A stretch of DNA of 9,973 nt from a bacterium (GTDB taxonomy: Bacteria; 4484-113; JALSIF01): NCBI GenBank assembly GCA_026981635.1, contig JALSIF010000291.1, forward strand, positions 1 through 9,973. The letters run 5' to 3'. The translations under genes and the position numbers were made by a program. Shown here piece by piece: positions 1 to 6,449 of the stretch (the stretch's first letter is position 1; each line of letters starts with the position of its first letter). The notes beneath the pieces are model-generated. The model searched no databases and was not told the origin of the DNA. It worked only from the letters and a program-made list of their open reading frames with translations.

Positions 1-1
1 A

Positions 2-1306
2 GGTCTGGTACTGGACGAGGAGGAGATCCGCGATCGGGCTCTGCTGGAAGAGGTTGAGCAGGCCCCCATCGTCAAGCTGGTGGAGACCATCCTAAACGGG
101 GCGGTTGACTACCGCGCCTCCGACATTCACCTGGAGCCCAAGCCCGACCGGATGGATGTGCGCTACCGCATTGACGGCATGCTCCACAAAGTGCTCACCG
201 TACCCAAGAACGCAGTGCGGGCGGTGACTGCACGCCTAAAGATTCTCGCCCACGTGGACACCAGTGAGCGTAGAAAGCCCCAGGACGGACGCATCCGGGC
301 AATCCTCAGGGACAAGGAGTGGGACATCCGCTTCTCCACCCTGCCTACGGTGCACGGGGAGAAGATCGTGATGCGACTGCTTGACCCGGAGAGCTCCAAG
401 GTGGAGATCACCGACCTGGGCTTTGACGAGGAGGAGCTTGAGGTCTATGAGGAGATCATCAGCCACCCCCACGGCATTCTGCTGATCACCGGGCCCACCG
501 GTTCAGGTAAGTCCACCACCCTGATCGCCACCCTCAGAAAGCTGGCCCGGGAAGAGGTCAACGTGACCACCATTGAGGACCCGGTGGAATATCTTTACGA
601 GGGGATCAACCAGGTGCAGGTCAACCCCAAGGTGGGGCTCACCTTCGCCACTGGGCTCCGCTCCATCGTCCGTCAGGACCCCGACATCATCATGGTGGGT
701 GAGATTCGTGACCCAGAGACGGCCGACCTGGCGGTGCAGGCGGCCCTCACCGGACACCTGGTCTTTTCCACCCTGCACACCAACGACGCCCCCGGTGCCA
801 TTCCGCGTCTCAACAACCTGGGGGTGCCCATCTATCTCATTGACGCCTCGGTGCTGGGGGTGATGGCCCAACGGCTAGTGAGAAAGCTCTGTCCCCACTG
901 CAAGCGGGCCAAGGAGCCGGATGAGCTGGAGTGGGAGATCATCCGCAAGACCATCCCCAACCTGGATAAGCCGCCCCTCATCTACGAGGCGGTGGGGTGC
1001 AAGTTCTGCAACCACTTCGGCTACACGGGCCGGACCGGTATCTTTGAGATCTTCCGCATGACCCCCAAGGTGAGGGAGCTCATCAAGAAGAACACCTCCA
1101 TCCACGCCATCAAGCGGGTCGCCCGCGAGGAGGGGATGAAGACCCTGTTTGAGTCGGGGATGAAGAAGGTACTACGGGGCATCACCTCGCTGGAGGAACT
1201 GCTCCGGGTCGCCCGGCCCGACTGGGAGGAGGAGGTCGTGGAGGGCGAGCCGGTCATTGCCAAGCTGGAGGAGGCGGCGCCCAAGCTGGCCGAGGTGGAA
1301 GCCTAG
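2..1306 (+). CDS. pilB: Type IV pilus extension ATPase PilB (5' partial)
   Basis: This is the hexameric cytoplasmic ATPase of the GspE/PilB family that drives pilin polymerisation. The frame is open from base 2, and the upstream residues (QAPIVKLVETIL) belong to the family, so the GTG at 80 is not the true start and the N-terminal domain is missing. Counting from base 2: the ASDIHLEP motif near residue 40; Walker A GPTGSGKST at 164-172; then the Asp box TIEDPVEY, Walker B DIIMVGEIRDPETA and His box TGHLVFSTLHT. The zinc-binding tetracysteine typical of PilB/GspE is at C297/C300 and C333/C336, and PilT lacks it. The protein ends in an acidic Glu/Ala-rich tail. Next comes pilT, 95 bases downstream. 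GspE of a type II secretion system is the alternative, but the adjacent pilT argues for a pilus. Confidence 0.93.
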   Translation, partial: GLVLDEEEIRDRALLEEVEQAPIVKLVETILNGAVDYRASDIHLEPKPDRMDVRYRIDGMLHKVLTVPKNAVRAVTARLKILAHVDTSERRKPQDGRIRAILRDKEWDIRFSTLPTVHGEKIVMRLLDPESSKVEITDLGFDEEELEVYEEIISHPHGILLITGPTGSGKSTTLIATLRKLAREEVNVTTIEDPVEYLYEGINQVQVNPKVGLTFATGLRSIVRQDPDIIMVGEIRDPETADLAVQAALTGHLVFSTLHTNDAPGAIPRLNNLGVPIYLIDASVLGVMAQRLVRKLCPHCKRAKEPDELEWEIIRKTIPNLDKPPLIYEAVGCKFCNHFGYTGRTGIFEIFRMTPKVRELIKKNTSIHAIKRVAREEGMKTLFESGMKKVLRGITSLEELLRVARPDWEEEVVEGEPVIAKLEEAAPKLAEVEA

Positions 1307-1330
1307 GCGAGAAACGCTCCCCCGCCCCGA

Positions 1331-1340
1331 GGGGTATAAT
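1331..1340 (+). promoter_or_regulatory. Candidate -10 promoter box upstream of pilT
   Basis: GGGGTATAAT carries a perfect TATAAT at 1335-1340, in the pilB-pilT gap 61 bases before the pilT ATG. No good -35 hexamer is visible 16-18 bases upstream. The GGGTATAA core recurs before pilC (2551) and the major pilin (4002), which supports a real promoter element. pilT may therefore be transcribed independently as well as by readthrough from pilB. Confidence 0.5.
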
Positions 1341-1354
1341 TGTTGCTTAAATAT

Positions 1355-1385
1355 CTGCCCGCAGCCGCCGGCAGGCGGGGGGCAG
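1355..1385 (+). repeat. GC-rich hairpin in pilT leader
   Basis: CTGCCC at 1355-1360 pairs with GGGCAG at 1380-1385. Inside it CCGCC (1365-1369) pairs with GGCGG (1374-1378) across a GGCA loop. The stem abuts the pilT Shine-Dalgarno AGGAGG (1386-1391). No T-tract follows, so it is not a standard intrinsic terminator. It could stall polymerase, protect the 5' end of a processed pilT message, or tune translation. Confidence 0.5.
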
Positions 1386-1401
1386 AGGAGGGTGATCGAG
1401 C

Positions 1402-2559
1402 ATGGACTATACGATCCTTGACCTTTTGGTTCAGCTCGTGGAGCACGGGGCCTCGGACCTGCACATCACCGCTGGCGTGCCACCCTCGTTGAGGATTCAC
1501 GGCCACCTGGTCCGGCTGGACTATCCGCCCCTCACCCCGGAGGACACCCGTGCCCTGGCCTACTCCCTGATCCGCGAGGACCAGCGCAAGAAGTTTGAGA
1601 TTGAGCGCGAGCTGGACTTCGGCTACTCCCAGAAGGGAATCGGCCGTTTCCGCTGCAACCTGATGTGGCAGCGCGACTCGGTCGCCCTGGTGATGCGGGC
1701 CATCAACGAGCGTATCCCCACCATGGAGGAACTGCTCATCCCGCCGGTGATGAAGGAGGTGATCATGCTGCCGCGCGGGCTGGTGCTGGTCACCGGACCC
1801 ACCGGCTCGGGTAAGTCCACCTCACTTGCGGCGATGATCAACGTGATCAACGAGACCAAGGACCTGCACATCGTCACCCTGGAAGACCCCATTGAGTATG
1901 TCCACCAGCACAAGAAGTGCAACGTCAACCAGCGCGAGGTGGGGCGCGACACGCTGAGCTTTGCCGAGGCCCTGAAGCGGGTGCTGAGGGCCGACCCGGA
2001 TGTGATCCTGGTGGGTGAGATGCGCGATCTTGAGACCATCTCCACCGCCATCACCGCGGCAGAGACCGGTCACCTGGTCTTTGCCACCCTGCACACCAAC
2101 AACGCCCCGCTTACCATTGACCGGATCATTGACGTCTTCCCCCAGGGCCAGCAGGACCAGATCCGAGCCCAGCTGGCCAACTCCCTGCAGTGTATCATGA
2201 GCCAGCAGCTGCTTCCCCTTGCCGACGGCGGCGGTCGGGTGGCCGCCTTTGAGGTGATGCTTAATATCCCCGCCATCCGCAACCTGATCCGCGAGCGCAA
2301 GGAGTTTCAGATTCACTCCACCATGATGACCCATACCCACCTGGGCATGATGACCATGGACCAGTGTCTGAGGGACCGCTACCTGGACGGGCTCATCACC
2401 CTGGAGGTGGCCATGGCCCACGCCAATAACGTGGGCAACCTGCAGCGGCTGATTGCGGCGGCCACCGCCGGCGAGGGGATGGAGGAGCGGCGCCGTCCGC
2501 GCAAGGGTGGTCCCGGCGAGGGGGGAGGCTTCCTTGAAGGCTCCTCCATCGGGGTATAA
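1402..2559 (+). CDS. pilT: Type IV pilus retraction ATPase PilT
   Basis: PilT is the hexameric cytoplasmic motor that depolymerises pilin into the membrane and powers twitching, surface sensing and DNA uptake. The protein has 385 residues, slightly longer than most PilT. It opens with the typical PilT PAS-like domain (SDLHITAGVPP). Walker A GPTGSGKST starts at residue 132, followed by the Asp box TLEDPIEY, Walker B DVILVGEMRD and His box TGHLVFATLHT. The PilT-specific AIRNLIRE motif, needed for retraction in studied homologues, is intact at 291-298. The tetracysteine of PilB is absent, as expected. The last 25 residues are an unusual Arg/Gly-rich tail after the conserved domain. The ATG is set by AGGAGG at 1386-1391, 10 bases upstream. 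pilC follows after 61 bases. Confidence 0.95.
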   Translation: MDYTILDLLVQLVEHGASDLHITAGVPPSLRIHGHLVRLDYPPLTPEDTRALAYSLIREDQRKKFEIERELDFGYSQKGIGRFRCNLMWQRDSVALVMRAINERIPTMEELLIPPVMKEVIMLPRGLVLVTGPTGSGKSTSLAAMINVINETKDLHIVTLEDPIEYVHQHKKCNVNQREVGRDTLSFAEALKRVLRADPDVILVGEMRDLETISTAITAAETGHLVFATLHTNNAPLTIDRIIDVFPQGQQDQIRAQLANSLQCIMSQQLLPLADGGGRVAAFEVMLNIPAIRNLIRERKEFQIHSTMMTHTHLGMMTMDQCLRDRYLDGLITLEVAMAHANNVGNLQRLIAAATAGEGMEERRRPRKGGPGEGGGFLEGSSIGV

Positions 2560-2560
2560 C
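2551..2560 (+). promoter_or_regulatory. Candidate -10 box upstream of pilC
   Basis: GGGGTATAAC overlaps the last codons and TAA stop of pilT. It matches the box before pilT in nine of ten positions and sits at almost the same distance from the next start codon (60 versus 61 bases). The overlap with coding sequence (Gly-Val-stop) means it could be coincidence. Confidence 0.3.
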
Positions 2561-2585
2561 TAGGAGGCGGCAGTGACGCAAAAAC

Positions 2586-2603
2586 GGGGAGGCTAGCCTC
2601 CCC
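2586..2603 (+). repeat. 18-bp perfect palindrome in pilC leader
   Basis: GGGGAGGCTAGCCTCCCC is self-complementary along its whole length. As RNA it would form a 7-bp GC-rich stem with a CTAG loop. It lies between pilT and pilC, just before the pilC ribosome binding region GGGGTGA (2607-2613). The C-run at 2600-2604 could alternatively pair with that GGGG. There is no T-tract, so a terminator is unlikely. A translational control hairpin or a protein-binding site is possible. Confidence 0.5.
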
Positions 2604-2620
2604 CAAGGGGTGAAGCGAGC

Positions 2621-3868
2621 ATGAAAACCTTCATCTATACAGCCAGGGACCCGCAGGGCAAGCTCATCCGCCAGACGGTGCAGGCTGACAACCCCAACAC
2701 GGTGGTTGAGGCCCTGCGCAAGGAGGGCTTCTTCGTCGTCTCCATCCGCGAGCGGCGCCGGCCGTTTAACCCCTTCATCCTCTGGGAGCGCCTGTGGCGC
2801 ATCGGGCTTAAGCAGCTAACCATCTTCAGCCGGCAGTTTTCTCTGCTGCTCAACGCCGGCCTCACCCTGTCGGAGGCGCTGGACACCATTGAGGAGCAGA
2901 CCCCGAGTGGCCACTTCCAGGAGATCATCCACCAGGTAAAGATTGACATCCAGGAGGGGATGACCCTCACCCAGGCCATGAAGCGCCACCGCAAGGCCTT
3001 TTCCGACTTCTTCGTCTCCATGGTCCACGCCGGTGAGATTGGTGGTGCGCTGGACATCATCCTGGAGCGGGTGGCGGTCTTCTACGAGAAGGAGCTTGAG
3101 CTCCGGCGCAAGGTGATCAGCGCCCTGGTCTATCCGGCGGTGGTGGTCTCCTTCGCCTTCATCATCACCATGTTCATGCTGGTCTACATCGTGCCCCAGT
3201 TTGCCGCCTTCTATGAGGAGTTCTCCGAGGGAGAGGCCAGGCTGCCTGAGCTTACCCAGCGGCTGCTTGACCTTTCAACCTGGATGCTCACCCCCTTCAT
3301 GAACATCCCCTGGCTGCCCAACTGGCTGGCGGTGATCATCGGGATGGTCCTCTTCCTGATCATCTTCTGGAAGTTCAGGAACTCCCACTGGGGCCACATC
3401 ATCTTTGACCCCATCGTGCTCCGCATCCCCATCTTTGGTCCCCTCAACCGGAAGGTGGCAATCACCCGCTTCACCCGCACCTTCGGCACCCTGAACCAGT
3501 CGGGCGTGCCCATTCTTGAGGCGCTGGAGGTGGCCAAGCAGACGGCCAACAACTATGTGATTCGGCGGGCCATTGACTACACGGCCGACCGCATCCGGGA
3601 GGGGGAGACCATCCACGGTCCCATGAAGCGCACCCGCGTCTTCCCGCCCATCGTCACCAACCTGATTTCGGTGGGCGAGGAGGCGGGGAACCTGGAGGAG
3701 ATCCTGTTTAAGCTCTCCGACTACTACGACGCGGAGATTGATGCCACGGTGAGGGCGCTGGCCAGTATCATTGAGCCCATCCTCATCGTCATCATCGGAG
3801 GCGTGGTGGGAACCATCGTAATCGCCCTCTACCTTCCCATCTTCAACCTGGTTAACGTAATACGCTAG
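2621..3868 (+). CDS. pilC: Type IV pilus inner-membrane platform protein PilC
   Basis: PilC (GspF/T2SF family) is the membrane platform that couples the PilB and PilT motors to the pilus base. The 415-residue length is normal for the family. It starts with the usual short beta-rich N-terminus (FIYTARDPQGKL). Two T2SF domains follow, about 65-188 and 275-402, each with the family signature: GEIGG at 138-142 and GEEAGNLEE at 352-360. Hydrophobic membrane segments are at about 166-194, 234-251 and 384-408, and the last few residues return to the membrane face. The ATG is preceded by GGGGTGA (2607-2613). A 260-base gap with a promoter follows, so pilC is probably the last gene of the motor/platform transcript. 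GspF is the only realistic alternative. Confidence 0.95.
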   Translation: MKTFIYTARDPQGKLIRQTVQADNPNTVVEALRKEGFFVVSIRERRRPFNPFILWERLWRIGLKQLTIFSRQFSLLLNAGLTLSEALDTIEEQTPSGHFQEIIHQVKIDIQEGMTLTQAMKRHRKAFSDFFVSMVHAGEIGGALDIILERVAVFYEKELELRRKVISALVYPAVVVSFAFIITMFMLVYIVPQFAAFYEEFSEGEARLPELTQRLLDLSTWMLTPFMNIPWLPNWLAVIIGMVLFLIIFWKFRNSHWGHIIFDPIVLRIPIFGPLNRKVAITRFTRTFGTLNQSGVPILEALEVAKQTANNYVIRRAIDYTADRIREGETIHGPMKRTRVFPPIVTNLISVGEEAGNLEEILFKLSDYYDAEIDATVRALASIIEPILIVIIGGVVGTIVIALYLPIFNLVNVIR

Positions 3869-3982
3869 ACAAGTTTCCGGGGCCCAAACTACCACTTCCC
3901 ATCTTGAATCCTCTCAACTGCTCCCACTCGCCCAGCGCTTGAAACCCTCTGAAAACTCCGCCAGGAAGAGGCTCCTTAGGTA

Positions 3983-4010
3983 TTGAATATTTTTCGAATG
4001 TGGGTATAAT
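3983..4010 (+). promoter_or_regulatory. Promoter of major pilin gene
   Basis: A TTGAAT -35 box (3983-3988) and a perfect TATAAT -10 box (4005-4010) are 16 bases apart. The -10 is preceded by GGG as in the boxes before pilT and pilC. The surrounding 3969-4000 is locally AT-rich against a GC-rich background. Transcription would start near 4017 and give a leader of about 110 bases. The rest of the pilC-pilin gap (3869-3982) is C-rich and holds no gene or convincing terminator that I can see. Confidence 0.75.
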
Positions 4011-4016
4011 GGCGGC

Positions 4017-4129
4017 GGGATGAGAGCAGGAGCCGCGTCCGCAGCTAGCGGCTAAAGGGGGTGAGAAGCAGGCTCTGCCGTGGCTCTGTGATCGTCCCGA
4101 CAAATCCAAAAAAGAGGGGTGACACGACT
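4017..4129 (+). promoter_or_regulatory. Structured 5' leader of major pilin mRNA
   Basis: This is the predicted untranslated leader. AGCCGC (4031-4036) can pair with GCGGCT (4048-4053). The sequence GCAGGAGCC (4026-4034) can instead pair with GGCTCTGC (4071-4078), leaving one bulged G, or slightly less well with the second copy of GGCTCTG at 4082-4088. These pairings share 4031-4034 and exclude each other. A small GCAG/CTGC hairpin (4068-4078) is a third option. The ribosome binding site GAGGGGTGA (4114-4122) lies downstream in an open, A-rich stretch. No known riboswitch class could be assigned. The leader may act in stability or regulation. Confidence 0.35.
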
Positions 4130-5299
4130 ATGAGGCGAGGATTTACGCTCATTGAGCTGCTCGTCGTCATCGTGATCATCGGTATCCTCGCGGCCATCGC
4201 CCTTCCCAACTACATCAAGGTGAAGGACAAGGCCAAGGAGGCCGAGGTCAAGGCCAACATGCACAACATCCAGCTCACCGTTGAGCGGTTCGGGGTGGAC
4301 AACGACGGAACCTACCCGCAGTACCTGATCGGTGGTGACTCGAGGCTGGCCGACATCTCCCAGAACGCCGTTGGGCAGGAGAGCATCGGCATCTTCACTA
4401 ACATTCGGCCGGCCCAGAACACCATCGCCTACTCCGACGCTCTGCTGAGGGGTGGGTACACCTCCAGCTACCCGAAGAACCCCTTCGCCAAGAACGGTAC
4501 TGCCATCTACCAGTACCAGGTTGACGCCAACGACCGCCTGCGCATCAACGCCGAGGGAAGTGTCGGCACGCCGGAGACCAACGGCAACCCGCTGGGCCTC
4601 CGCTTCGGTGCGGACGGCACCATCATGGGTCAGGTGCTGGCTGACTTCCGCTTCCCCTTCTTCAAGTTCCGCGACCCCGCCACCGGCAACGTGAGCGCGG
4701 TCAGAAGCTACGCCTGGATCGGGTTTGAGATGTACGACCTGTGGCTGGGCAACCAGCCGCGCGTGGTCTACCTGCCGGGTGAGTTCTTCTACAAGAGCGC
4801 TGGACCCATCCTGGCTACCCGTACCCGGGTGCAGCAGAGCGAGCGGCAGCCCATCCAGCCGGTGGAGATTGACCAGTACATCATGGGCGGCTACGGCTCG
4901 GTGCGCACCAAGGGCTTTGAGATCCTGGGCCGTGAGTTCCCCATCATCGTGCGGACTCAGCTGTTTACCCAGAACAACTCTGAGGGCAGCGGCCTGTTTG
5001 CTCTGAGCGACACGCCCACCGAGACCATTGAGAAGCCGGTCAAGGGGCCCAACGCTCCGGGTGCCGGTCCTGGCGGTGGCGGCATCGGTGGTCCCGGCTC
5101 CGCACTGGGCCCGGGCGAGGCCGCCCTGTGGCACTGGACCCGTTCGCTGGACAGCGACGACCGGCTCGGTTCGCCCTACCGTCCGCGTGGTCCGGGTGAG
5201 GTTGACCTGCTGGCCTACGGCAACCCCGACCTGGGTCTGCGTGACGGCATCGTCATCGCGCTCAACGCTGGTGAGGACGTCAAGATCCGCAACCAGTAG
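4130..5299 (+). CDS. Oversized major type IV prepilin
   Basis: This is a pilus fibre subunit. The leader is MRRG, then cleavage and N-methylation at F5 (RRG|FTLIE), with the conserved Glu at mature position 5. The hydrophobic N-terminal alpha-helix (LIELLVVIVIIGILAAIALP) anchors the subunit and builds the fibre core. At 389 residues it is more than twice a normal pilin (about 150-180). The large C-terminal region is not one I recognise. It contains YLIGG, RGGY..YPKNPF, GLRFG, MGQVLA, PIQP and LGRE blocks, a Gly/Pro-rich linker at 305-330, and a final NPDLGLRDG block (365-373). I chose ATG 4130 because it has an SD 10 bases upstream and gives a short class III leader; a GTG at 4061 would add 23 unlikely residues. 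C-ending codons for Phe and Tyr dominate, which suggests high expression. It is flanked by its own promoter and terminator. A GspG-type pseudopilin is the alternative. Confidence 0.85.
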   Translation: MRRGFTLIELLVVIVIIGILAAIALPNYIKVKDKAKEAEVKANMHNIQLTVERFGVDNDGTYPQYLIGGDSRLADISQNAVGQESIGIFTNIRPAQNTIAYSDALLRGGYTSSYPKNPFAKNGTAIYQYQVDANDRLRINAEGSVGTPETNGNPLGLRFGADGTIMGQVLADFRFPFFKFRDPATGNVSAVRSYAWIGFEMYDLWLGNQPRVVYLPGEFFYKSAGPILATRTRVQQSERQPIQPVEIDQYIMGGYGSVRTKGFEILGREFPIIVRTQLFTQNNSEGSGLFALSDTPTETIEKPVKGPNAPGAGPGGGGIGGPGSALGPGEAALWHWTRSLDSDDRLGSPYRPRGPGEVDLLAYGNPDLGLRDGIVIALNAGEDVKIRNQ

Positions 5300-5324
5300 G
5301 AGCCGAGCAGACGACGAGCACCAC

Positions 5325-5359
5325 GGGGGGCTCCCCTGCGGGGGAGCCCCCTCTCTTTC
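5325..5359 (+). terminator. Strong intrinsic terminator after major pilin
   Basis: A perfect 11-bp GC-rich stem pairs 5326-5336 with 5341-5351 across a TGCG tetraloop. A pyrimidine tract, TCTCTTTC, follows at 5352-5359. It begins 25 bases after the pilin stop. It should end most pilin transcripts and so separate the expression of the second prepilin from the first. Confidence 0.9.
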
Positions 5360-5428
5360 ACCTGGGAGGCTACCCTCACTCCCCATGGGCTAGGCTAGAC
5401 TGGTGGGAGGATGCCAGAGGGACTAATG

Positions 5429-6394
5429 ATGGGCAGAGCAGGTTTCTCCAGGCTTGAGCTCGCGGTGGCGGCGTCTCTGATTCTCCTTCTTGGTGGAGTT
5501 GCCCTGCCTACGGTAAGCGCTACCGACCGCTATGCCCAGAAGCAGGAACTGATCACCAAGGGGGCCGAGATCCAGGACGCCATTGAGCGCTATTATCTGG
5601 ACCACAAGCCGGGATTTCCAACCTATCTCATCGGGGGGGAGGCGGCGGTGGATGAGAGGGGAAATCCCCGCCCGGAGACGGCCTCCGACCCGCTGATCAG
5701 GGGGGGCTACCTGGTGCGCTACCCCAAAAACCCCTTCCTGAATCAGGGGAAGGGCTTTCTCTACTGCCAGAAGCTTAAGGACGACCCGCTTAGGGAGGGG
5801 GATGTTGGAAGCGAGGGGAGCTATCCCCGCGGGCTCAGGTTTGGCAGGAGCGGCATGCTGATGGGCCAGGTGCTGGCCGAGCACCGCTACCCAAGCTTTC
5901 TGGTTGAGATAGACGGGGAGAGCAAAAAGCTAAGCTCCTTTGCCAAGTTCAGCTATGAGCAGTTTGACACCTGGGAGGGAGAGCGGGGGCGTAACCGGGA
6001 GGGGTTTTATGTGGGCAGCTTTGCCTACAAGTCGGGGGGGCCGGCGGCAAAGATCGTCTCTCGCCTCAGGCAAAACCCGCGGGTGCCCCTGGGGCCCATC
6101 CAGCCCGAGCACTATATCCTACTGATCTTTGGCTACCTTGATGACGAGGGTTCAGACCTGCTGGGTCGTGAGCCAACCATCGGTGAGGGGGGACCGCCAA
6201 GCTGGACCCGGGGCTCCATGACCAAGCCGGAGGGATCGCCCTTCCTGAAATGGGATGAACTGGGTGACTTCTTTGGTTGGCCCAACCCCAACGGCATCTC
6301 TGACGGGGTTATCTGGATGGCCTACGGGATGGATGAGGAGCGCAACCGCCGTTGGCGGGAGAAGATGAGGGAAAAGCTGTGGGAGGATTATTAG
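5429..6394 (+). CDS. Second large prepilin, paralogue of the major pilin
   Basis: This is a prepilin-like protein with leader MGRAG, then cleavage before FSRLE. The Glu at mature +5 and a hydrophobic helix (LELAVAASLILLLGGVALP) follow. It aligns with the upstream pilin along its length: YLIGG (66-70), RGGY..YPKNPF (91-103), GLRFG (135-139), MGQVLA (145-150), YKSGGP (200-205), PIQP (223-226), LGRE (245-248) and NPNGISDG (286-293). The Gly-rich linker is missing and the C-terminus is a charged Glu/Arg/Lys tail. ATG 5429 has AGAGGG (5416-5421) at 7 bases. An ATG at 5411 is also in frame, but its GGGAGG touches the start codon. More T-ending codons and AGG arginines than in the first pilin suggest lower expression. 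It lies after a terminator with no clear promoter. It is probably a minor pilin; an adhesin or tip role is inference. Confidence 0.82.
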   Translation: MGRAGFSRLELAVAASLILLLGGVALPTVSATDRYAQKQELITKGAEIQDAIERYYLDHKPGFPTYLIGGEAAVDERGNPRPETASDPLIRGGYLVRYPKNPFLNQGKGFLYCQKLKDDPLREGDVGSEGSYPRGLRFGRSGMLMGQVLAEHRYPSFLVEIDGESKKLSSFAKFSYEQFDTWEGERGRNREGFYVGSFAYKSGGPAAKIVSRLRQNPRVPLGPIQPEHYILLIFGYLDDEGSDLLGREPTIGEGGPPSWTRGSMTKPEGSPFLKWDELGDFFGWPNPNGISDGVIWMAYGMDEERNRRWREKMREKLWEDY

Positions 6395-6404
6395 AACTCA
6401 GGGG

Positions 6405-6421
6405 TGAACAAAGTCTGTTCA
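6405..6421 (+). promoter_or_regulatory. Inverted repeat upstream of phnC (possible operator)
   Basis: TGAACA (6405-6410) and TGTTCA (6416-6421) form a perfect inverted repeat around five bases. It sits 13 bases before the candidate -10 box of phnC, where a repressor or activator would act. It could also be a weak hairpin ending the second pilin transcript, since GG/CC pairing extends it past one mismatch, but no T-tract follows. Confidence 0.4.
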
Positions 6422-6434
6422 GCCTAGGCTTGCT

Positions 6435-6449
6435 TAAAATCCCAGCGTG
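6435..6449 (+). promoter_or_regulatory. Candidate leaderless promoter -10 box at phnC
   Basis: TAAAAT (6435-6440) ends six bases before the phnC GTG (6447-6449), the spacing seen in leaderless bacterial mRNAs where transcription begins at the start codon. No Shine-Dalgarno sequence precedes this GTG. An in-frame TAA at 6435-6437 rules out any further upstream start. A -35 hexamer is not evident. Confidence 0.4.

Noticed and set aside
4017-4060. Possible c-di-GMP-I riboswitch in the pilin leader (CGCAGCTAGCGGCTAAAGG looks slightly like the motif)
   Set aside because: The conserved GCAAACC, the GNRA tetraloop stem and the ACGCAAAGC element are missing, and too little leader precedes the match.
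4054-4097. Partial resemblance of the pilin leader to a cobalamin riboswitch core (GGTGAGAA ... CTGTGATCG)
   Set aside because: The downstream B12 box (CAGGAGACC-like) is absent. The only similar string, GCAGGAGCC, lies upstream in the wrong order, and the region is too short. A chance similarity is more likely, and a pilin is not an expected target.
3852-4109. 85-codon minus-strand frame in the pilC-pilin gap
   Set aside because: It covers the promoter and leader of the major pilin, has no recognisable domain, and extends over the pilC 3' end.
4052-5386. Long open frame of 444 codons on the minus strand opposite the major pilin
   Set aside because: It mirrors the pilin's strongly biased codons, runs across the terminator, shows no recognisable motif and overlaps a clear prepilin. 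It is an antisense shadow of high-GC coding DNA.
5391-5401. TAGACT (5396-5401) as a -10 box for the second pilin
   Set aside because: No -35 hexamer at the right distance, only 27 bases from the start codon, and the local repeat GGCTAGGCTA makes a chance match likely.
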